Below, piece after piece: positions 7,757-15,342 of a stretch of 21,026 bases of DNA. The stretch is taken from contig CAZNEZ010000044.1 of assembly GCA_964572475.1 (NCBI GenBank), positions 1 through 21,026 of the forward strand, written 5' to 3'. A program made the position numbers and the translations under genes. The notes under the pieces were generated by a model. The model was not told the DNA's origin. It did not search any database and saw only the letters and a program-made list of their open reading frames with translations. Position 1 is the first letter of the stretch. The number at the start of each line of letters is the position of its first letter. This stretch comes from CAZNEZ01 sp964572475 (GTDB lineage: Bacteria > Bacillota > Clostridia > Lachnospirales > Lachnospiraceae).

Positions 7757-8713
7757 ATGATGCAGATTAACCAGCAAAGCCTATTATATAGAATTAATAC
7801 AATAATGTTTATATTAAACAAGAGTCAGGGGTGTTCAATCACAGATCTTGCTAAAAAGATGGATATGACAGATGAGATTGAAACCATAAGAAAAGATGTG
7901 TTATTTATGGCAGGTCTGAAAGAATTCGGTATTAATATTACGACAACACTTAGTCCTGAGATTGTTAATTCAGGAGAATTTGATAATGAGATAATTAAGA
8001 TGGAAGAGATAGATGATACTCAATTATATGTAGTATTATCTGCAAAAGAGCATGACTATCTTGATGAGTTCGTAGGTGTCAATTATGATGCAGTAATTAA
8101 TGCATTGGACGAATATTATATTATGCCTCCTCTTAAGGATATTTCTGTTGTTTCTGACGAATATATATCTAGACTCAAGAAATATATGTATAGAAAAAGT
8201 GTTCTTAAGATTGAATATGTTAATGATAATGCTCAAACAGAGACAATAGTTATGAGACCACTTAAGATTGTTGAATATTCACATGAGAGAATTCAATATG
8301 TTGTAACTATTATTGATGATAATATACGTTTAATCAGAGTTGATAGAATTAAGTCAATTAACTCTTCCAAAGAAAAACTTGCGAAACCAGATGAAGCAAT
8401 CCTTGCCCAATTACCTAATCTTTGGGGTACAGGCGAAGGTACAGCAAGTAAGGTAAAGTTTAGAATTGAGGATAGAGGCGGTGTTATTAGTAGAGTGAAG
8501 GAAGATCTTGCTTGTAGAAAAAATGGTAAGTTCACTAAAGAAAAAGACGGTCTTTACTTTGAAGATAAGGTAATAGGAATGGATAACTTTACACAGTGGA
8601 TTATGAGTTATGGTTCAGCACTTGTAGTAACAGAGCCAAAGAAGCTTATTAAGGATATTGTTGCATCAGCTAAAAAGCAGGAGAAAATATACAATACTAT
8701 TATAAAAAAATAG
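7757..8713 (+). CDS. WYL-domain transcriptional regulator, second of a tandem pair
   Basis: This 318-residue protein has a standard WYL regulator layout. It starts with an N-terminal winged helix-turn-helix (about residues 10-62, with SITDLAKKMDM and TIRKDVLFMAGL). A WYL domain follows (about 143-205, with VLKIEYV, MRPLKIVEYSHERIQYVV and IRLIRVDRIKSI), then a C-terminal WCX extension (about 230-315, ending MSYGSALVVTEPKKL). The HTH is better preserved than in the upstream partner. AGGAGG at 7741-7746 supports ATG 7757; a second ATG at 7760 is also possible. The 2-base gap to the preceding gene implies coupled translation. PafB and PafC of actinobacteria are also adjacent WYL proteins that act as a pair in the DNA-damage response; the resemblance is in layout, and function here is unknown. 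Confidence 0.78.
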   Translation: MMQINQQSLLYRINTIMFILNKSQGCSITDLAKKMDMTDEIETIRKDVLFMAGLKEFGINITTTLSPEIVNSGEFDNEIIKMEEIDDTQLYVVLSAKEHDYLDEFVGVNYDAVINALDEYYIMPPLKDISVVSDEYISRLKKYMYRKSVLKIEYVNDNAQTETIVMRPLKIVEYSHERIQYVVTIIDDNIRLIRVDRIKSINSSKEKLAKPDEAILAQLPNLWGTGEGTASKVKFRIEDRGGVISRVKEDLACRKNGKFTKEKDGLYFEDKVIGMDNFTQWIMSYGSALVVTEPKKLIKDIVASAKKQEKIYNTIIKK

Positions 8714-8718
8714 TATAT

Positions 8719-8727
8719 TGCTATAAT
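8719..8727 (+). promoter_or_regulatory. Extended -10 promoter element for the first AraC regulator
   Basis: TGCTATAAT (TGn plus perfect TATAAT) lies 6 bases after the WYL gene stop. It is followed by a small dyad around AACAACTGTT (8741-8750) between the predicted start site and the ribosome binding site AAAGG at 8757-8761. This would give the AraC gene its own promoter. Confidence 0.5.
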
Positions 8728-8771
8728 AGAAGTGCTGTCAACAACTGTTAGTATAGAAAGGTTAGTGCAAT

Positions 8772-9656
8772 ATGAAGGATAATAATCCTAAATCAGCGTT
8801 ATATGTTAATTATGCGGGATTTCAATGTCTAGAACAGATTATGAATGATTCAATTGACTTATATCTAAGTACCTGTGGTATGCAGAATTGCTTTCCGGAC
8901 CATTCATTTGGACCAGGAACACGCGATGTTTTTATTCTGCATTTTATCTGTGATGGCAAGGGAACTTACGAGACTGATGGAAAAGTATATAATCTAAGTA
9001 AAGGTGATACTTTTCTTATATGGCCTGGGCAGGAAGTACATTATTATGCAGACAGTAAAGCTCCGTGGACATACATATGGGTAGGATTTCAAGGAGTAAA
9101 GGCACTAACTTATTTGCAGGCAGCAGGTTTTGATAAAGAACATCTTATAGGTGAATTTCAAGATACATCTTATGTATTTACACATATTCAGCAGATGCTT
9201 CTATCGAGGCAGCTTACATTATCTAATGAGCTTCGTAGAGATTCTGCTTTGCTGCAAGTATTTGCAGCATTGATAGATAACAGACATCAGAGTATGAAGA
9301 AGGAAGAGTGCTATGATTATCCGTATAGAATATATGCACAACAAGCTGTAGACTATATTACAAGTCACTATATGGAGAATGTAAGAATCAATGACATAGC
9401 TAATTACATAGGAATTGATAGGAGTTATCTGGCGCAGATATTCAAGAAATCCTTGCAAGTGTCACCTCAGGAGTATCTGCTCAAGTATAGAATGGATCAA
9501 GCTAAGATTTTACTTAAGTCTACAGATATGAAGATACTTAATATTGCAAGAGAAGTAGGCTATAATGATGCATTGACATTTTCAAAGGTGTTTAAAAAAG
9601 AAAGAGGACTTAGTCCTAGTGAATATAGAAATCTTAAATATACAATTAATAAATAA
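8772..9656 (+). CDS. AraC family transcriptional regulator (cupin sensor domain plus HTH)
   Basis: This 294-residue regulator has an N-terminal AraC-binding cupin (about residues 40-130, including GKGTYETDGKVYNLSKGD and the IWPGQEVHYYAD turn) followed by PWTYIWVGFQG, typical of sugar-responsive AraC proteins in Lachnospiraceae. The C-terminal double helix-turn-helix spans about 193-290, with NDIANYIGIDRSYLAQIFKK as the first HTH and ILNIAREVGYNDALTFSKVFKK plus the LSPSEYR signature as the second. It converges on the GH97 gene and shares a terminator with it. It is therefore a candidate, not proven, regulator of that enzyme; the effector would be a mono- or oligosaccharide. Confidence 0.9.
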   Translation: MKDNNPKSALYVNYAGFQCLEQIMNDSIDLYLSTCGMQNCFPDHSFGPGTRDVFILHFICDGKGTYETDGKVYNLSKGDTFLIWPGQEVHYYADSKAPWTYIWVGFQGVKALTYLQAAGFDKEHLIGEFQDTSYVFTHIQQMLLSRQLTLSNELRRDSALLQVFAALIDNRHQSMKKEECYDYPYRIYAQQAVDYITSHYMENVRINDIANYIGIDRSYLAQIFKKSLQVSPQEYLLKYRMDQAKILLKSTDMKILNIAREVGYNDALTFSKVFKKERGLSPSEYRNLKYTINK

Positions 9657-9662
9657 ACATAT

Positions 9663-9722
9663 AAAAAAAACATAGTTAATGTGCAGCGATTTTATACGGT
9701 TGCTCATTAAACTATGTTTTTT
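9663..9722. terminator. Bidirectional hairpin terminator between convergent genes
   Basis: AAACATAGTTAATG (9668-9681) pairs with CATTAAACTATGTTT (9705-9719) with one bulged base. An inner AGC/GCT pair lies in the loop, and there is an A-run on the left and a T-run on the right. The A/T runs on both sides let it serve both the AraC gene (plus strand) and the GH97 gene (minus strand). Confidence 0.88.
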
Positions 9723-9744
9723 ATTACTCTAAGTAGTTATTTAA

Positions 9745-12700
9745 TTAAATATGAGAGTGATTCTTGGCCTTAAAGTTGTAAACTATACATGCGGAGCTTA
9801 ATAACATAATGATTAATAAGAAAATAATATTATAATCTCCAGTTGTTGGAACATTAGTAGTTGTGTCATTTGTTTCATCAGAAGCAGTCGTCTCGTCTAT
9901 TGATGGATCATATTCATCAGTAGGTTCACCAGATACTGTTGAAGCAGATATAGCTATTCTATCGATTGAAGGAGCATAAGCTTTATCATTATACAGCTTA
10001 ATTGTATTAGTTCCAGCTTTTAATGAAACATTTATAGAAGTTGACTTTACAGCTACCCAGTCATTTGTGTTAGCCAATAAATCAGATAACTTAATAACTG
10101 TAGAATCATTAATGCATACATATAAGTCACGCTTAGCACCTGTTACAAAGTAAATCTTAAGTTCATAAGTGCCATCGCTGTCAACATTTACAGTATCAAA
10201 AGTAAGTGTATTATTAGCGTTTCCGCCCAGCCATCCAACAAATTTGAGTCCAGAAGCATATTGATTAACATCAGCAATTGCAGCACCCGTTAAAATAGCG
10301 TTCTCAGCTTCATAGTATGAATAACCATCATATATAGTTGAGGTATTCATTGTGCCTTTAGTAAGTTTAACGGCAAAGCCACCTTCAGCAAGAAGAGAAA
10401 CATTAAGCGTATCGTCGGCAGTTACAGTTTTTGTTTCAATAGTTAAATCAGTTCCATCGGAATTATCTTTGTAAATGTAAGCAGTATAGTTACCTTTATC
10501 AAGAAAATCTAATGAAATATCAGTAGTTCTGGCATTAAGAGTCATAGCACCAATATACCAGTCATCTCCTGATTTTCTAGCAATAGAGGTGTATTCTCCA
10601 GGATATCCTTCACAAAGTACAGATGTATCCCAAGCGGTATCAACATCATTTAAGAAAGACAGACCAGTGTAACCCTGATAAGCGTAAATTGACTGTGCAA
10701 AATGTTGTAATCCAGATTCAAATACTACAGTTTCGGCAAGCATAAAACCTGAAGTTGCTGAAATATTAGATACACGGTAAGCAGTTGGAGTAAAGTCCAT
10801 AGAGCCTAGTATATTACGGGTATAAGGATATGTAAGACAGTTAGCAACTGAAGGTTCAGTGCGCCACTTATAGTATTCAGCTCCATATACGGCTTCGTAA
10901 GACATAATATTAGGGTAGGTTCTTTCTTCTCCATTTGGATTAGTACAACCGTGGAAAACTACCATTAATTTGTTAGTAGCAGCAATATCAGCCACCATAT
11001 TCATCTGTTTCATTGTAAGCTGATTATCGCTATTGAAGTAATCAACTTTTACACCCTTTACACCCCAAGAAGAAATCTTAGTGAATTCTCTGGTAATAGT
11101 AGCTTCGTCAAGAAGTGAATACTTAGGATAAGCACCAGAAGCAGTATGGTTAGTATTATTTACACCATACCATAAAAGAATACCAATACCCTTTTCTTTA
11201 GCATAGTTACATAATTCTTGTACTTTAGTTTCATAATCATCCCAGAGAACCCAGCCATAATCAAGACAAATATAATCCCAGCCATTATCAGCAGCAAAAT
11301 CAATATAATCTTTCTGAGTGCCATATTCAATAGGATCATCTCCTGATGATGACCACCAAGACCATGCAACTTTACCAGGTTTAATCCAGCTAGTGTCTGA
11401 AATCTTAGACTCAGGATTAAGATTTTTAACCATGTTACTATTTACTAAGCTATTAAGATTGTCCGTAATAATGGCTACTCTCCAAGGAGTATTAAATGGA
11501 TAAGTCATAGATACATTTGTGGTCTGGCCATTTCCAAATTTAAACTTTAAATTCTTTTCGCCTGTAGCGGTAGTAAAATATGATGCACAATAAGGTTTGG
11601 ATTCATTAAATACGTTGGCCTCAGTAAGAAGAACCCAGTATTTATCAGTATCTACAGAAGCAAGAATAGGTGTAGAAAGATCAAGTCCAGAAGACTTTAA
11701 TAAAGACATTTTTCTTTTTGAAAATGTACCTTCATATGTCTCATTTACCTGAGTATAAGCCCATGTAACGGAACTGTCTGGAAGTACAAATTCACTAGCT
11801 TCTCCACTGATTGATGCAGTCTGTGAGGTGATTCCAGGAACATTATATCTGTAAGCAATTCCATCATCATATGCTCTGATAATAACATTTACAATAGAAT
11901 TATCAGCATTCTGTAATGAAAAAGTAATCTCATTACAGTGATTAGATGCTGTGCTTGATTTACCAGAAATAAGGTCATAAGTTTCATCTATTGTTTTGGC
12001 TTTCTTACTATCAGTTATATAAGTTAATCCCTTAGTCAAATCGGCAGCAGTAGTATTGATTCCAAGTGCAGATGCTTCAATAACACAGTTACCGTCTTTT
12101 GAAGAGGAGTAGAAAAATCTTCCTGTAGCAGCATCATTCCATACCTTAGCAGTAACACTGCCATCTGGTGAAGTTACTGTAAGGTCTGAAACAGCAGTAA
12201 GTTCAGTTCCATCAGTATAGATATTTTCTCCGTTAGTAACATCATCAGGGGTGGCTAAAGTTACGGTTGAATCTTCAAAAGTGTATAGATAATCAGCGTC
12301 AGTTGGAAGCGAAGCAGCTTGAGCGTCAGATAAAGCATAGCTGTAGATAGCCACATTATCAAATTTAGCTTTTACATCACTGTCACCAGAATATACAGAG
12401 TGGCCAAGTGAGTTAAAAGTGTAACTTTTAAGATAGTTTTCAGTTGTACTAAATAAATTATTTAGTACGGTATTAAGGGTATTGTTACCGGTTAAAGAAG
12501 CTTTGACACCATCTATATAGAAATTGTAATCAGTTGAGCTAACAACCATTACAAGCTTCTTCCATTCTCCAGAAGACTTATTAATACTGCTGTTAAACAT
12601 TGAACGATACTTTCCAGCATCATCGATGGTATTAATAGTTTTGCCAACATATACAGAATGTCTAAAACCGCTTGGATTAGTAGTATCACCTAAATCAATT

Positions 12701-13149
12701 GAAATGTCAGGAGCATCCCACCAGCCGCTTCCTGTTCCAAAAGCTATACTGCTCGATTGGAAGAGTCTGGTGTATGAAGCAGCATTATCTGCAACATATA
12801 CATCCATAGCCAGAGTAAAACCTGTAGTTACATTCTTATAAATGTTATCTGGAAGTTTAAGCCATCCAGCTCCAAAGGCATCTCCATTTAAGGAAAGAAC
12901 TTTAGAGTTCTTAGATGAATCTGTTTCAATTGTTGCATCTTCTCCATAAATAATGGCATTATCCGCTGTTTCAAGGGCAGATATGGTGTTAGCTACAGTA
13001 GCTTCATTGTAGTTGGTGACAGCTTTGACAGGTGCATTTTCATTGGCAGCATATGTAAGTGATGCAAGATTATTAAGTCCAAGAGTAGAGATACTTAATA
13101 TTCCAGCCATAGCAACAGCCGAAAATGATAATAAATGTTTTTTTCTCAC
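9745..13149 (-). CDS. Secreted, wall-anchored GH97 family glycosidase (alpha-galactosidase/alpha-glucosidase type)
   Basis: With the GTG start at 13149 this is 1134 residues. The frame extends to an ATG at 13191, but AAAAGGAGG at 13157-13165 sits 7 bases before the GTG, and only this start gives a clean signal peptide (residues 1-34, cut after TYA). Domains: a LamG/concanavalin-like fold (about 45-285), GH97 N-terminal beta-sandwich (about 318-575), GH97 TIM barrel (about 588-850, with KVAWSWWSS and GWDYICLDYGW), GH97 C-terminal domain (about 855-932) and a CBM6/35-like module (about 945-1070). A Thr/Asp-rich linker and sorting tail VPTTGD (1100-1105) follow, then a membrane helix and a basic end. 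VKVDYF places an Asp (703) where retaining GH97 alpha-galactosidases have their nucleophile. Glu752 in MSYEAVYG is a candidate acid/base. Retaining alpha-galactosidase activity is inferred, not proven. Confidence 0.88.
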   Translation of the reverse strand: MRKKHLLSFSAVAMAGILSISTLGLNNLASLTYAANENAPVKAVTNYNEATVANTISALETADNAIIYGEDATIETDSSKNSKVLSLNGDAFGAGWLKLPDNIYKNVTTGFTLAMDVYVADNAASYTRLFQSSSIAFGTGSGWWDAPDISIDLGDTTNPSGFRHSVYVGKTINTIDDAGKYRSMFNSSINKSSGEWKKLVMVVSSTDYNFYIDGVKASLTGNNTLNTVLNNLFSTTENYLKSYTFNSLGHSVYSGDSDVKAKFDNVAIYSYALSDAQAASLPTDADYLYTFEDSTVTLATPDDVTNGENIYTDGTELTAVSDLTVTSPDGSVTAKVWNDAATGRFFYSSSKDGNCVIEASALGINTTAADLTKGLTYITDSKKAKTIDETYDLISGKSSTASNHCNEITFSLQNADNSIVNVIIRAYDDGIAYRYNVPGITSQTASISGEASEFVLPDSSVTWAYTQVNETYEGTFSKRKMSLLKSSGLDLSTPILASVDTDKYWVLLTEANVFNESKPYCASYFTTATGEKNLKFKFGNGQTTNVSMTYPFNTPWRVAIITDNLNSLVNSNMVKNLNPESKISDTSWIKPGKVAWSWWSSSGDDPIEYGTQKDYIDFAADNGWDYICLDYGWVLWDDYETKVQELCNYAKEKGIGILLWYGVNNTNHTASGAYPKYSLLDEATITREFTKISSWGVKGVKVDYFNSDNQLTMKQMNMVADIAATNKLMVVFHGCTNPNGEERTYPNIMSYEAVYGAEYYKWRTEPSVANCLTYPYTRNILGSMDFTPTAYRVSNISATSGFMLAETVVFESGLQHFAQSIYAYQGYTGLSFLNDVDTAWDTSVLCEGYPGEYTSIARKSGDDWYIGAMTLNARTTDISLDFLDKGNYTAYIYKDNSDGTDLTIETKTVTADDTLNVSLLAEGGFAVKLTKGTMNTSTIYDGYSYYEAENAILTGAAIADVNQYASGLKFVGWLGGNANNTLTFDTVNVDSDGTYELKIYFVTGAKRDLYVCINDSTVIKLSDLLANTNDWVAVKSTSINVSLKAGTNTIKLYNDKAYAPSIDRIAISASTVSGEPTDEYDPSIDETTASDETNDTTTNVPTTGDYNIIFLLIIMLLSSACIVYNFKAKNHSHI

Positions 13150-13171
13150 AAAAAATCCTCCTTTTATTATA

Positions 13172-13193
13172 CAGTATGGAACGTATACCATCT
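13172..13193. promoter_or_regulatory. Imperfect dyad in the 5' leader of the GH97 gene
   Basis: CAGtaTGG and CCAtCTG flank an 8-base centre, giving an imperfect inverted repeat. It sits between the predicted -10 and the ribosome binding site of the GH97 gene, a position suited to repressor binding. There is no second copy in the window and no binding protein is known for it. Confidence 0.3.
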
Positions 13194-13206
13194 GCTATAT
13201 GGGTAA

Positions 13207-13215
13207 AGTATAACA
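13207..13215 (-). promoter_or_regulatory. Extended -10 promoter element for the GH97 gene
   Basis: On the minus strand the sequence reads TGTTATACT (TGn plus TATACT), about 58 bases upstream of the GTG start. The -35 region at the usual distance is weak (TTCTTA), consistent with an extended -10 promoter or one that needs an activator such as an AraC protein. Confidence 0.45.
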
Positions 13216-13419
13216 AAAATAGAAATCAATAAGAATGTTTGTATGTTGGGATATACAGTCATTTTTCGGATATTTACATATTGTAGAATAAATCAGTAGA
13301 ATTGATAAAAGGAACAACTTTTCCCGCCAAAATGGGTAGAAGAATATGGCATGATGTGATATCATAAGTCTAAATGATGATTGTAATAGATAAAAGATTG
13401 ACTTGGGAAAGGAAAAATA

Positions 13420-13983
13420 GTGATTTTAACATTAACATTTATAGAAGATGAAAGCGATAAAGAATTTATTGCGAATTTATACGAAAAATATTACTCACAA
13501 TTATTATGGACAGCATACGGTTTTGTCAAGGATTATCAGATTGCAGAGGACATTGTAAACACCTCAACTTTTAAAATTTATGAAAACATTTCAAAAATTC
13601 GTGAAATAGGGTGTTGTAAAGAGGTCACTTATCTCGTTTATATTATTAGAAGCATATCTATTGATTATCTTAGAAAGAATCAGATAAGGTTAAAAACTGA
13701 TATAATGGATGATGAGGTATGCCTTAGTATAGCTGATGAAAAAGCTAGGCCAATAGATGAGCAGTGTATTAACAAGATAGAATCTGAGAATCTAGCTCAT
13801 TATATGAAGAATCTTTCGGAGATTGACAAAAAGTTAATTGTACTTAGATACTTTATGGATAAGACAGACAAAGAGATAGGAGATGAATTAGGTATTAAAT
13901 GGAGGAATGTTGGAACGTATATGAATAGGGCAAAGACAAGATTAGTAAAACTTATGAAGGAGGGTGGAGAATATGAAAGATAA
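13420..13983 (+). CDS. ECF-type RNA polymerase sigma factor
   Basis: This 187-residue protein has the two-domain ECF layout. Region 2 spans about residues 15-90 (FIANLYEKYYSQLLWTAYGF, then DYQIAEDIVNTSTFKIYENI, then YLVYIIRSISIDYLRKN). Region 4 spans about 125-182 (LSEIDKKLIVLRYFMDKTDKEI, then IGDELGIKWRNVGTYMNRAKTRL). It directs core polymerase to a small regulon, normally under control of its anti-sigma partner. The start is GTG 13420, preceded by GGGAAAGG at a 7-base gap; no better ATG exists. It overlaps the anti-sigma gene by 11 bases. Codons for residues around 64-75 contain a 35-base match to the promoter-like element upstream of the small secreted gene. The ECF subgroup cannot be assigned by eye. 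Confidence 0.88.
   Translation: MILTLTFIEDESDKEFIANLYEKYYSQLLWTAYGFVKDYQIAEDIVNTSTFKIYENISKIREIGCCKEVTYLVYIIRSISIDYLRKNQIRLKTDIMDDEVCLSIADEKARPIDEQCINKIESENLAHYMKNLSEIDKKLIVLRYFMDKTDKEIGDELGIKWRNVGTYMNRAKTRLVKLMKEGGEYER
13609..13643 (+). promoter_or_regulatory. Intragenic copy of the ECF promoter-like element
   Basis: Inside the sigma coding sequence, gggtgttgtaaa (13609-13620), 10 bases and atctcgtttatat (13631-13643) repeat exactly the two blocks and the spacing found at 14795-14829. In the sigma reading frame the blocks encode CCK and LVYI in region 2. Whether it functions as a promoter or binding site is unknown. Confidence 0.5.
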
Positions 13984-14770
13984 AGTTAATAGTAATTTTA
14001 ACGATAAGCTTAACAGTGGATTCAATGAGTTTGATGAGATTATGATTAAAAAAGCGTTATCAGACTATATAGATTTGGAAAGTAAAGAGTTAATAGATAA
14101 AAAAGCTGAATTAGAAGAGAATAGTCAGTTTAGATATAACGATATTAGAAGGGCACAGATTAAAAGAAGTATCAAGAGTTCAGCGACAGGATATTATGGA
14201 AGAAAGACCCTGTATTATGTGCTTAAGTATGGTGTAAGAGTAGCAGTAGTTGCATGTATCCTGATATGTATGATTACCTTTAACACTGTAGATACAGCAG
14301 TCGGAGTAAAGTCGAACAGCTATCATTTGACAGAGAGATATGATCAGGGAGGTAACTATCAGATAGGTGTTGAAGGTGTCCTTGGCTCAGAGCATAAGGA
14401 GGCTAATAAGGATAATGGAAACACAGTAAGTGATGTGACAGAGGATATAAGAGATATGTATGATATCTTATATATACCTGAAGGATTTAAGTTAGATGAT
14501 AGTAAAAGTACTGTTAATACATTAGTATATGGCAATAAAGATGAGCAATATATATCAATTAGATTTTATAAAGCATATAATTATATTACGGTTTCATCTC
14601 CTAATATATTAAAAGACAAGGTTATAGGAGATAAAAAGATCAGATATTATAGATTGAAAAATATTAATAAAGCATATTGGGCACAGGAAGAGTATCTATT
14701 TGAGATAGAGATATCTGATGAAATCTATGAAGAGATGGATAATATTATAGCTGGTATACAGGAGAAATAA
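13973..14770 (+). CDS. Membrane anti-sigma factor (DUF4367-like)
   Basis: With ATG 13973 this is 265 residues; an in-frame GTG at 13964 lies inside the AGGAGGG ribosome binding site and is less likely. An N-terminal cytoplasmic part (1-85, charged and helical) would bind the sigma factor. One membrane helix follows at about 86-104 (VLKYGVRVAVVACILICM region). The extracytoplasmic domain (about 105-265) contains DILYIPEGFKL and alternating beta-like stretches as in DUF4367 sensor domains. Overlap with the sigma gene ensures balanced synthesis, the usual arrangement of sigma/anti-sigma pairs. Which signal it senses cannot be told. DUF4367 membership is from pattern recognition and is moderately certain; the anti-sigma role rests on topology and context. 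Confidence 0.72.
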   Translation: MKDKVNSNFNDKLNSGFNEFDEIMIKKALSDYIDLESKELIDKKAELEENSQFRYNDIRRAQIKRSIKSSATGYYGRKTLYYVLKYGVRVAVVACILICMITFNTVDTAVGVKSNSYHLTERYDQGGNYQIGVEGVLGSEHKEANKDNGNTVSDVTEDIRDMYDILYIPEGFKLDDSKSTVNTLVYGNKDEQYISIRFYKAYNYITVSSPNILKDKVIGDKKIRYYRLKNINKAYWAQEEYLFEIEISDEIYEEMDNIIAGIQEK

Positions 14771-14794
14771 AAATAATTAAAAAATTTTCAAAAA

Positions 14795-14829
14795 GGGTGT
14801 TGTAAATCACCTCCTAATCTCGTTTATAT
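14795..14829 (+). promoter_or_regulatory. Putative ECF sigma-dependent promoter of the small secreted protein gene
   Basis: The element reads gggtgttgtaaa, 10 bases, then atctcgtttatat. With TGTTGT as -35 and CGTTTA as -10 the spacer is 17 bases, typical of ECF promoters, and CGT in the -10 is characteristic of them. It lies about 50 bases upstream of the small secreted gene, after the anti-sigma stop, so the sigma factor next door is the natural candidate to read it. The same two blocks recur inside the sigma gene. Confidence 0.6.
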
Positions 14830-14864
14830 ATATGTAGATAGTTAAAAGGGGACAATAAACGAGA
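14818..14864. repeat. 10-base perfect inverted repeat spanning promoter and leader
   Basis: TCTCGTTTAT (14818-14827) and its exact complement ATAAACGAGA (14855-14864) are separated by 27 bases. The left arm covers the presumed -10, and the right arm ends directly before the AAAGGAGG ribosome binding site. In a read-through transcript from the sigma operon the arms could pair as a hairpin next to the ribosome binding site. In a transcript starting at the local promoter the left arm would be missing. Confidence 0.75.
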
Positions 14865-14877
14865 AAGGAGGAGAAGA

Positions 14878-15342
14878 ATGAAAAAGTACAGATACATAAT
14901 CCCAGTAGCAATCTTATTTGCTGTATGTGTATTCTTTCCATCGAACCAGGTAAAGGCTGAAGAAGTCACATTAAATGAAGATGAAGACATAGCAGTACAA
15001 AGTGGAGTTATACTAGACATAGATAACTATATTTCAGCTACAAATGCATTTATGACAATTAACACCACAAGTAAGGTAGCAAGCTGCACTTTTGAGGTAG
15101 AGACTGAGCGTAATTTCCTACATACTATAACTATGTCGATACAGCGCAGTAGTGGCGGAACATCATTTAGCGATTATAAGGTGTGGTCCTACACCTTGTC
15201 AGGCGCTGGTAGGTTAACTAAGACAGAGAATTTTACTTTACCTTCAGGCTACTACTACAGGTTAAAGGTTAATGTAGACCTATGGTCCGGTGGAGCGGTT
15301 ATGGGAAGCAGATCAGCTTACACAGCTAAGAAATATGTATAA
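14878..15342 (+). CDS. Small secreted protein of the ECF unit, family not firmly recognised
   Basis: This 154-residue protein has a clear signal peptide (residues 1-27, cut after VKA). The mature part of about 127 residues is acidic at first, then looks all-beta with many Ser/Thr and Tyr. Notable stretches are YISATNAFMTINTTS, a KVWSYTLSGAGRLTKTENF strand pair and SGYYYRLKVNVDLW. No cysteine pair, membrane anchor or catalytic motif is visible, so it should be released or loosely bound at the surface. The pattern resembles small secreted proteins often found beside ECF sigma genes in Lachnospiraceae (DUF6147-like), but I am not certain of the family. GAAAGGAGG precedes ATG 14878. The upstream ECF-type promoter element makes it the likely direct target of the neighbouring sigma factor. 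Confidence 0.75.
   Translation: MKKYRYIIPVAILFAVCVFFPSNQVKAEEVTLNEDEDIAVQSGVILDIDNYISATNAFMTINTTSKVASCTFEVETERNFLHTITMSIQRSSGGTSFSDYKVWSYTLSGAGRLTKTENFTLPSGYYYRLKVNVDLWSGGAVMGSRSAYTAKKYV

Larger units (their letters stand above)
13150..13419. other. Divergent intergenic region between GH97 and the ECF sigma gene
   Basis: This stretch of about 270 bases holds the leader and promoter of the GH97 gene on its left side. On its right side it must contain the sigma operon promoter. I see a weak extended -10 (TG, one base, TATCAT) ending at 13365 without a good -35, and a small CCA/TGG dyad near 13325-13335. The 35-base element found before the small secreted gene is not present here. No further gene is evident. 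Confidence 0.5.

Noticed and set aside
6720..8713. Naming the WYL pair pafB and pafC
   Set aside because: Only the tandem layout and domain class agree. The WYL residues are poorly kept in the first protein, and no DNA-damage link is visible.
13609..14829. The paired 35-base elements as ends of an insertion sequence or other mobile element
   Set aside because: They are direct, not inverted, one lies inside an intact sigma gene, and there is no transposase between them.
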